Source: Megascapheus bottae (taxonomy: Eukaryota > Chordata > Mammalia > Rodentia > Geomyidae). From it: a stretch of DNA of 64,000 nucleotides. This document shows, in pieces, positions 57,015 to 64,000 of this stretch. The stretch is taken from positions 16,501,927 through 16,565,926 of the forward strand of contig JANJXV010000024.1 of assembly GCA_024803745.1 (NCBI GenBank), given 5' to 3'. Numbering within the stretch: the first letter of the stretch is position 1; every line of letters starts with the position of its first letter. The position numbers were made by a program, and so were the translations under genes. A model generated the notes under the pieces. The model saw only the letters and a list, made by a program, of their open reading frames with translations. It had not been told where the DNA came from and ran no database searches.

Positions 57015-59302
57015 AACAAGGACTTTGAAAGTAACAAGGATTTGTCTCAGTTAATTATTTCTTACATCCACTGAGTAAGCAAATAAAAGAAATACTCTTA
57101 CATGGAATTATTTATATTGGATCGGTCATTTAGTCAAGTATTGACATGCTTTTATTCATTTGTTGTCAGTAGAGTGACTTCAAAGTTTATAGTGCTTTCT
57201 TTCAGAATTGTTGTTGATTCAAAAGGTCAGCCCCTGATAAGTTAGAGTAATTTTGGAAAAGACAAACAAGACTTTGCCTGTCATTTAAAAATTACATAAG
57301 GTAGGCTGTTCCCCTGGCTAGTATCCGCCCCCCCGGGATGCTTTGCCCCAAATATTAGGATAGTTCTCTGCTTAGGGATTCATTTCTTTGATCATTTATT
57401 ATCCTATAAATGACTCCCTGCTTTACCATACTATGTAGAATCAAACCGTTATGTGATGAGGCTCTTTGGCCTCTTTCAGCTTGCTTTTTCTGCAAAGTAT
57501 TTGTTGAACATATAGTATACAAACATACACTAGAATGTTAGCTCAAAAACTGTAGCTATGTTTCTTCATCGCTACCACAACTGGGGTTTACTCAAAATAA
57601 CTTGAAGTCATTCCATGGAGAACTCTACAACTGACCATAAGTTTCAAAGACTGTACTCTACTACTAAACAGGAGCTGAACAATAATTTTGGAGTCTGGGA
57701 GATATGGAAAATGTCAGTCTTGATGATGAAATAAGTGTCTCTGTTCTCACTGGAGACAGTCAGTGCAAGGTGAGATAGAAACTGAGGGAGTATCAAAACC
57801 TTACTTCAGTTCTGTTTATTCCACTCCATACTAGAAATAAGCACCTTCCATTTATCAGAATTTTCTTAGTGTAAGTTAAGTAGAGCTTGATTATAGGCCA
57901 TAATGTTAGGATCTCATCATTCCTATGGCACAGGTTCCAGAAAGCCAGAGAAGCAGGAAGACTAGAATGGCCAGAGTGCTACTATTTTGAGCTCAAGCAA
58001 CTGGTCTAGAGTTAGTCTCCTAAAGGCCATTAGTTATCTTAACTGAAAAGAACAATACTGTAGCGCATCAACCTTGGATAATACTAGAGTTCTTAAGAAG
58101 AAAATGATTGCTCTTCTCACTACTGATATGTAGAATTCATATCCTTTCTGTCTTTCCAGGAATAGCAAGAATCAGATGATTCCAACTTTTGTTTGTTCTT
58201 TGAGGTCTCATTTTTATCCTAAGTATTCTGTAGCAAATGGTCACCTGCTGGGCAGTTTATAACATCAACAGATCATTTCCAGCAGTTCTTGAGGCTAGAA
58301 TTCCAAAATGATGGTGTGAGAAGGGCTGTGTTTTCTTTTGAAGACTCAAAGAATCTTTTTCCTCTTCCTAACTCCTGGTAATTATCATAACTCTCTGGGG
58401 TCTTGTAGCCATAGCAGTCCCATGTCTTCTTTTCCTCACCATTGTGTTCTTATAACACCAATCATTGGTTCGGAACCTACCCTTACAGAACATGCTAATG
58501 TCTTAACTAATGACATTTGCAAAGATTCTTTCTTCGAATGACGTCATTTTCAGAGGTTCTGGAAAGAATGGACATTTGATGGGTACTATTCAGGCAATGT
58601 CTGAGATACCACTATGGTCATAGCCGAATGCTCCTTTATGGATAATTTTGAGTAGAATTTATTTTGTACTTATTTGCTACCTAGTACCCAAAACAGCATC
58701 TCTTGACATCATCTACAAACATAATTTAGGTCCAGTTATTCTCAGCAGCCCTATATTCCTCTGGGCTCCCTGGACTCTATATACTTAGTTGTGTCAATGT
58801 GTTTGTAGCTTTTCTGGAACCACAACTTTTCATTGTGCACTTTGTGTTTTGATATGCAATGTGTGCTTCACGGAGTCTAGTACCAGAATTAGCATTCACT
58901 GCATCTGGGAAGGAACCCTAAATCCCTGATATGAGCAAAGGGAATTACTGGGCCTTACCCATTTCTCATCAATATTCTGTTTGTTTGTTTGTTTTTTGTT
59001 TTTTTTCAGAACCAGCCCAGTGGTATCAGTAATAACCTTCCCAGGGTCCTCAGCCACGCTTTGTCTTAAGGCAGATGTAGTAGCAGAATTCTAAGATAAC
59101 ATTCCATGACCCTCACACCCTCGCACTTGTAGTACGGGGATTTGAGTTCAAGCCCCTAGGGCTACTTGCTTTTTTTGTGTGTATGTAGGGTTTCCCCCCT
59201 TTTTTCCTTCCTGGGCTATCCAAGCTTCTTTCTCATTCTCCAGAGTACCTGGGATAACAGGCATAATATGTGCCTTTGCACACCCAGAATGATGCTTATT
59301 TT

Positions 59303-59500
59303 TTGTCAGTCTTGAGGCTTGAATGCAGGGCCTGGGCACTGTTCCAAAGCTCTTTTGCTCTACCACCTTGAACCATAGCTCCACTTTTGGGTTTTTAGTG
59401 GTTAATTGGATATAAAAGTCTCATGGACTTTCCTGCCTGTGTCTCAGGCCTCAGCCTCCAGAGCAGCTAGGATTACAGGTGTGAGTCCTGAGTGTCCAGT
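59303..59500 (-). repeat. Composite tRNA/B1-type SINE, antisense
   Basis: 'gtcagtcttgaggcttgaat', 'ttttgctctaccaccttgaa', 'ggttaattggatataaaagt', 'aggattacaggtgtgagtcc'. Confidence 0.8.
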
Positions 59501-59566
59501 GATGTTTGTTTCTGTACAACTCCCTTCCCTTGAGTATAGGCAAAACTGTGACTATAAGATTATAGT

Positions 59567-59652
59567 AGGGGCTGGGATGTAGCTCAGTGGCAAAGCACTT
59601 GCCTAGTAAGTGCAATGTCTTGGGTTCAATCCTCAGAACAACAAAAAAAACC
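59567..59652 (+). repeat. ID-type SINE
   Basis: 'ggggctgggatgtagctcag' (A box) and 'gggttcaatcctcagaacaa' (B box) with an A tail: a single tRNA-Ala-derived ID element. Confidence 0.8.
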
Positions 59653-59817
59653 TATAGTGGTATTATTTTATTATATTGTATAGTAAATGGACTTTGTAGA
59701 TATAATGAATGTCCCTTGAGGTTAATTACACTTGACTTTAAGACAGCAATTCTACCTTAAAGTAGAGTTTATCTCTTGATAGGGAAGTGATCTCATTTCA
59801 AATCACAAGGGAATCTG

Positions 59818-60039
59818 GGTGCTGGTAGGTCATGCCTGTAATCCTAGTTACTCAGGAGGCTGAGATCTGAGGGTGACAGTTCAAAGCCAGCCTGGGCACA
59901 AAAGTCTGTGAGTTATTATCTCTAATTGACCACCAGAAAACTGGAAGTGGCGCTGTGCCTCAATGTGGGAGAGTGGTAAACTTGAGCTAAAGAGCTCAGG
60001 GACAGCACCCAGACCCAGAGTTCATGCCCCATGATTGAC

Positions 60040-60089
<50 letters not shown>

Positions 60090-60090
60090 C
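59818..60090 (+). repeat. Composite B1/tRNA SINE ending in (ATC)n
   Basis: 'ggtcatgcctgtaatcctag', 'ctcaggaggctgagatctga', 'aattgaccaccagaaaactg', then an (ATC)n array of about 17 units (60038-60090) in place of the usual A tail. Confidence 0.85.
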
Positions 60091-60489
60091 AAGGGAGAGT
60101 CTTAAAATCACAGAGGCACTGACTTGAGTTCCTCCTATTTACGAGACAATTTCTTACAATGAAAGTGTCAGAGAAAGAATAGTTTTCTTTTCAGACATTC
60201 TATTTTACTAATCATAACATAAAGTAGAGCTGTTGGCAGATGTGTGCATACCAAGAATTAAAATAACAATGACTTGGGTTAATATCATGAAGTGTCTACA
60301 CTGTTCTGATAAGAACATTTTACATTATACATGTACAAGACCCCAAATAGGTGTTTTGTTAAGGTTGTTGATTTTGCATATACGTGAAATGCCTTTTATA
60401 TGTACACTTAAAACTGATGCAGCATAATACAAAGGCAATCAATATAACCCATACAGGTAATTTCAAGTTTCAATTTTTCTTTACTTAAA

Positions 60490-60640
60490 AAAATTTTTTT
60501 TGGTTTGGATTTTTAGACAGGCCAACTTCAAGTTCACTAGGTAACCCAGATTGGCCTTGAACTCTTGGTTTATCTGCATAGGTCTCTGGAATGTTGGGAT
60601 TACAGAGGTAGAGCTTCCTTAATGTAGATGTTACACCATG
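60490..60640 (-). repeat. B1-like SINE (older), antisense
   Basis: 'tttttagacaggccaacttc', 'acccagattggccttgaact', 'tggaatgttgggattacaga' are antisense B1 words. Confidence 0.6.
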
Positions 60641-60824
60641 CTTGTCCTTAAATGACACTGAAGACCAAATAAGAAATTAAACTGTGATAAGTAAAAGGTC
60701 ATTGAAAAGATCTTTTATCAATACTTTTACCCAGCATTTTAGACAAGAGCCTTGCATTTTCGTTTTCTACTCGATTATAAACATCATGAGCCAGCTTCTA
60801 CACAGAAAGAGAGATTAACAAATT

Positions 60825-61025
60825 AGCTACATGTGGTTTACATGTGTAATATCCTAGGAACTCAGGAATCAATATCAAAATTCAAAGCCAGCTAAGGCAG
60901 AAAACTCTGTAAGACTCCATCTTCAAAATAAGCAGCAAAAAGCCAGGTTAGAGGTGTTGCTGAAGTAGTAACCAAACAAACTGAGCAAGTGCAATGTCCT
61001 GAGTTAAAATCCCTACACTGCAAAG
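60825..61025 (+). repeat. Old composite SINE
   Basis: 'catgtgtaatatcctaggaa', 'attcaaagccagctaaggca', 'gagttaaaatccctacactg' keep the order of the composite SINE with many changes. Confidence 0.5.
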
Positions 61026-61326
61026 AGAAAGGATGGGAAAGGGGGAAGGAGAAAATTATAAAAGCTATATTAAATCTTTTAGAATTGGGTAAGAATTCAT
61101 ATGAACTCTTGATTTATAATAGATCAGTTGAACATGAAACACAGAAGAAAAGATTTATATAACTGTAGATATCTATGTCCAATTATCTAATAGTGAAATG
61201 AGTTATTTTTAGAAATAGTTCCCATTTGAAATGGTAAAAGACAACCTTGACATGCTTTCTCACATACAAAAGTAAGGAATTATAACAAATGATGACACTC
61301 TGCCCACAGAATAGAAAATGAATTCA

Positions 61327-61528
61327 AGGGCCAGGAGTGTGGCCTAGTGGTGGAGTGCTTGCCTAGCATGCACAAAGCCCTGGGCTCGATTCCTCAGTAC
61401 CACATACACAGGAAAAGCCAGAAATGGTGCTGAGGCTCAAGTAGTAGAGAGCTAGCCTTCAGCAAAAGTGCTCAAGGATAGTGCCCAGGCACTGAGTTCA
61501 AGCCCCAGGACTGGCAAAATAAATAAAT
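61327..61528 (+). repeat. IDL-Geo-type SINE with target duplication
   Basis: Intact dimer with a TAAA-repeat tail. AAATGAATTCA at 61316-61326 and 61529-61539. Confidence 0.9.
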
Positions 61529-61667
61529 AAATGAATTCAGGGTCACACTGAAATCAATAACAAATATGGAAATAGAAAAATGGAAATAGAAAACAATATG
61601 CGTCCCCTTCATCTGCCTTCCTCTCACCCCCTTCCCCTACACAGAGCCCATTGTACATTCCTGGTCA

Positions 61668-61876
61668 TTTTTTTTGTCAGTTATGGAACTTGAACTCTGG
61701 GCCTGGGCATTGTACCTGAGCTCTTCAGCTCAAGGCTACCTCCATACCACTGAGCCACAGCTTCACTTCCCCTTTTTTAGTGGTTAATTGGAATAAGAAT
61801 CTCAGGTTCTTTAGTGCCCAGGCTGGCTTTGAACTGCAATCCTCAGATCTCAGCATGAGCCACCACGTCTGGCTTG
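61668..61876 (-). repeat. Composite tRNA/B1-type SINE, antisense
   Basis: 'ttttgtcagttatggaactt', 'gagctcttcagctcaaggct', 'gtgcccaggctggctttgaa', 'agcatgagccaccacgtctg'. Confidence 0.85.
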
Positions 61877-61959
61877 GTCATTCATTGTTAATGTATATTA
61901 ATTGTATATAGAGAGGGGTTTTATTGTAGTATATCACATATGAGTATATTATACTTTAA

Positions 61960-62145
61960 TCACAGTGATTCCTTCTATTGCTCTCTTTCTATATCTTCCT
62001 TTTCTCGTATTATTCAACAGCTTTCAGAGGATTTTCTTCTGCCATCTATAATTTGCCTATCATCATTCTTTTACCCTCTGGCTTCTTGTTCTACATCCCC
62101 AAAGCAGTTTCAGAGTCATAATTATTTTCTGTATGTGAATGTGTA

Positions 62146-62185
<40 letters not shown>

Positions 62186-62321
62186 TATGCCTTAGGACTA
62201 GACTGTGCCTATGAGAGAAAACATGTGGCCTTTGTATTGTTGGTGTATTTCATCAGCATGATAATCTCCAGTTCCATCCATTTCCCTGCGGATGACCTAA
62301 TTTTATTATTCTCTGTAGATG

Positions 62322-62370
<49 letters not shown>

Positions 62371-62560
62371 ACTTTCTCTTGACACATTCATCAGCTGTAA
62401 GGCATTTAGGCTGCTCCCATAGCTTGGTTTTGTGAACAGTGCTGCAATAAATATGGACATGCAAGTGTCTCTATTATATACATGTGTATGACACCATGTA
62501 CAGTTTTTTTAAATCTTTCCCATTATTGACTTGCCCTTACAAACCTGAGAATCCTATTAA
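61960..62560 (-). mobile_element. LINE-1 fragment, antisense, with microsatellites
   Basis: 'gcatgataatctccagttcc', 'acacattcatcagctgtaag' and 'gtgaacagtgctgcaataaa' are antisense LINE-1 ORF2 words (MSIFIAALFT on the minus strand). Interrupted by (CTGT)n/(CTAT)n at 62146-62186 and (AT)n at 62326-62368. Confidence 0.65.
62326..62368 (+). repeat. (AT)n microsatellite
   Basis: Pure TA run of about 43 bp within LINE-1-derived sequence. Confidence 0.92.
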
Positions 62561-64000
62561 TCCTATAATTTCCCTGTCTGACAGGTATCCAAGCACCTGG
62601 ATACCTTCAGGACTCTGCTGCCACCTAGTGGAACATGGTCACTAGATATCTGGATATCTAGTTAGGCTAGGAAGGAGGCTAGAGAAATAAAAGCTGGAAG
62701 ATTTAGACATAAGCATGTACATGATCCACAGTTCACTATAAGGGTAAAGAAAAATGTATTAGTACCAGAAAACCTGAACAGTAAGAGTCTGAGGCCTAAA
62801 AGGATTTTGAGGTTGGAGATCTTGAGAGAGCTGCCTTAATTGAGAATATATCAAAAGAAAGGTTATGATTGTAATGATGTTGTAAAGACCAAGGAAGGAC
62901 ATTTAAATTGAAGGTCAAAGAATTCAAGGTCTGCTAGTCATAACAGCAATTTTCATTGTCCATTCATAGAAGAGCCTTGTTAAACTCCATGTTTCAGTGC
63001 TGTTTTGAATTTTTATCAGCCACAATTTCCAATGTGTTGCCTTTAAATGTCAGTTGGATTGGATTGAATGTTGAATATTCACTAATGGTTAGACTGTAGG
63101 ACTGTCCTCTAGATTGTAACTGTGAACTGGCTATCATAATATTTTAGTGTGATAATCTCAAATACTTGGTTTTCTCAAGCCAGCAGTTATTTTTCAGCCT
63201 CTCAGTGACCCCCAGCCCCTCCCCCATCTCCACTAAGCAAATTTTCCCAATCCTGGTAGTTTAGCGTCACATGTGTGCTCCTAGAATAGGAAGTTATTTT
63301 GCCTGTTGTCTAAAAGAGGCACAGCCACACTCGCAATGCCCTCTCATTGCCCGGCCATTTATTCTGTCTGTGAACTTTCTGTGAATGATTAGCATTCAGG
63401 GCTAAATCTGGGAGGAAGGCTTTGGGAATACCCTGAAATCACATGTAAATTTGGGAGTTATAAACTAACACACACAAACATATGATCTCCCCTTCTCTCT
63501 CTTGATCTCAGGCATGTTCTATAGTCTCCAAAGCCTATTTCTCTCCCACCCGCCTCCGGGTCTAAGTTGATGAAAATTATTGAGAATAAATCTATTTGCT
63601 CCTATATTCCCAATGAAATATGGGATTTGAGTATCTGCTTCATACTCACTTCTTCTAAGCCACCTATGGCCAGCTGGAGGAATTCCTTTCTTTTTTCCTA
63701 AAGGCAAAATTATTTCTAGAGATGCTTTTCTTTATTCTGTGCACTCACTCTTGCTGATCCACTGATTTAACTTCAGTTTGACTCATTAGGTCCAGACTCC
63801 AGCTGCCTGGAGGATTTGCTACTACTTTAGATACTCCAGTATAATAGCTCTCTTTCAATTACTACCATCTTTTCAGAGCAATCTATCTGTGAGTTGACCC
63901 TATTTTAATTGCCAATAATAATAAACACTGTTTTTCTTCCTTACTAGAAAAATTTTAAGCCATATACAAAACTGGAGATATTAACTAATGAATATAATGT

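Larger units (their letters stand above)
54990..64000. other. Intergenic region downstream of the AKR1B10-like gene
   Basis: About 9 kb without a supported gene, up to the window end. It contains the SINEs, LINE-1 fragment and microsatellites listed separately. No further AKR1B exon words (HIDCAY, LIHWP, SNFNH, PKSVTP) were noticed on either strand. Confidence 0.65.

Noticed and set aside
57000..64000. Search for a third AKR1B copy
   Set aside because: None of the conserved exon motifs was noticed on either strand.

Overview
The window is mammalian nuclear DNA. Genes have GT-AG introns, the 5' end of one gene lies in a CpG island, and interspersed repeats are dense. The commonest repeat is a dimeric SINE: a tRNA-Ala/ID-like left half with A and B boxes, a second half containing 'ctcaagtggtagagctctagcc', and an A-rich tail. 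This matches what is known of the IDL-Geo SINE of geomyoid rodents (kangaroo rats, pocket mice, pocket gophers), so a heteromyid or geomyid rodent is the most likely source. That assignment is inference from the repeat family; the rodent AKR1B gene order is consistent with it.

Two complete aldo-keto reductase 1B genes lie head to head. AKR1B1 (aldose reductase) is on the minus strand: ten exons, ATG at 13471 and stop at 526, 316 codons. Its start lies in a CpG island (about 12600-13740) with CCAAT boxes. About 1.1-1.3 kb upstream of the ATG is a cluster of osmotic response (TonE/ORE) matches. An AKR1B10/AKR1B7/AKR1B8-like gene is on the plus strand: ten exons, 42618-54763, also 316 codons and with the same exon lengths as AKR1B1. 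All splice sites read in both genes are canonical and I see no disabling change in either. The arrangement matches the mammalian AKR1B1-AKR1B10 locus.

The region between them (13.7-42.6 kb) holds no host gene that I can support. It carries SINEs, a LINE-1 3' fragment (about 21.4-21.9 kb) and a 9.2-kb class II (betaretrovirus/IAP-like) endogenous provirus on the minus strand at 31813-40988. The provirus has ~311-bp LTRs, an exact 6-bp target duplication (ATAATA), a tRNA-Lys3-type primer binding site, a polypurine tract, gag with a GGGAAAC slippery site, dUTPase-protease-RT in one frame, RNase H and integrase, and no recognisable env. Its genes are broken by frameshifts and a stop codon. A related solo LTR (34626-34945, plus strand, target duplication GGGGTC) is nested inside it.

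Intron 1 of the AKR1B10-like gene contains a rearranged fragment of the same retroviral family in which two primer binding sites face each other (44823-45292), followed by an antisense LINE-1 ORF2 fragment ending close to exon 2. Intron 3 holds a sense LINE-1 fragment split by a younger SINE. The last 9 kb (54.99-64 kb) is intergenic and repeat-rich, with several microsatellites growing from SINE tails. No bacterial-type system, CRISPR array or new gene family was found.
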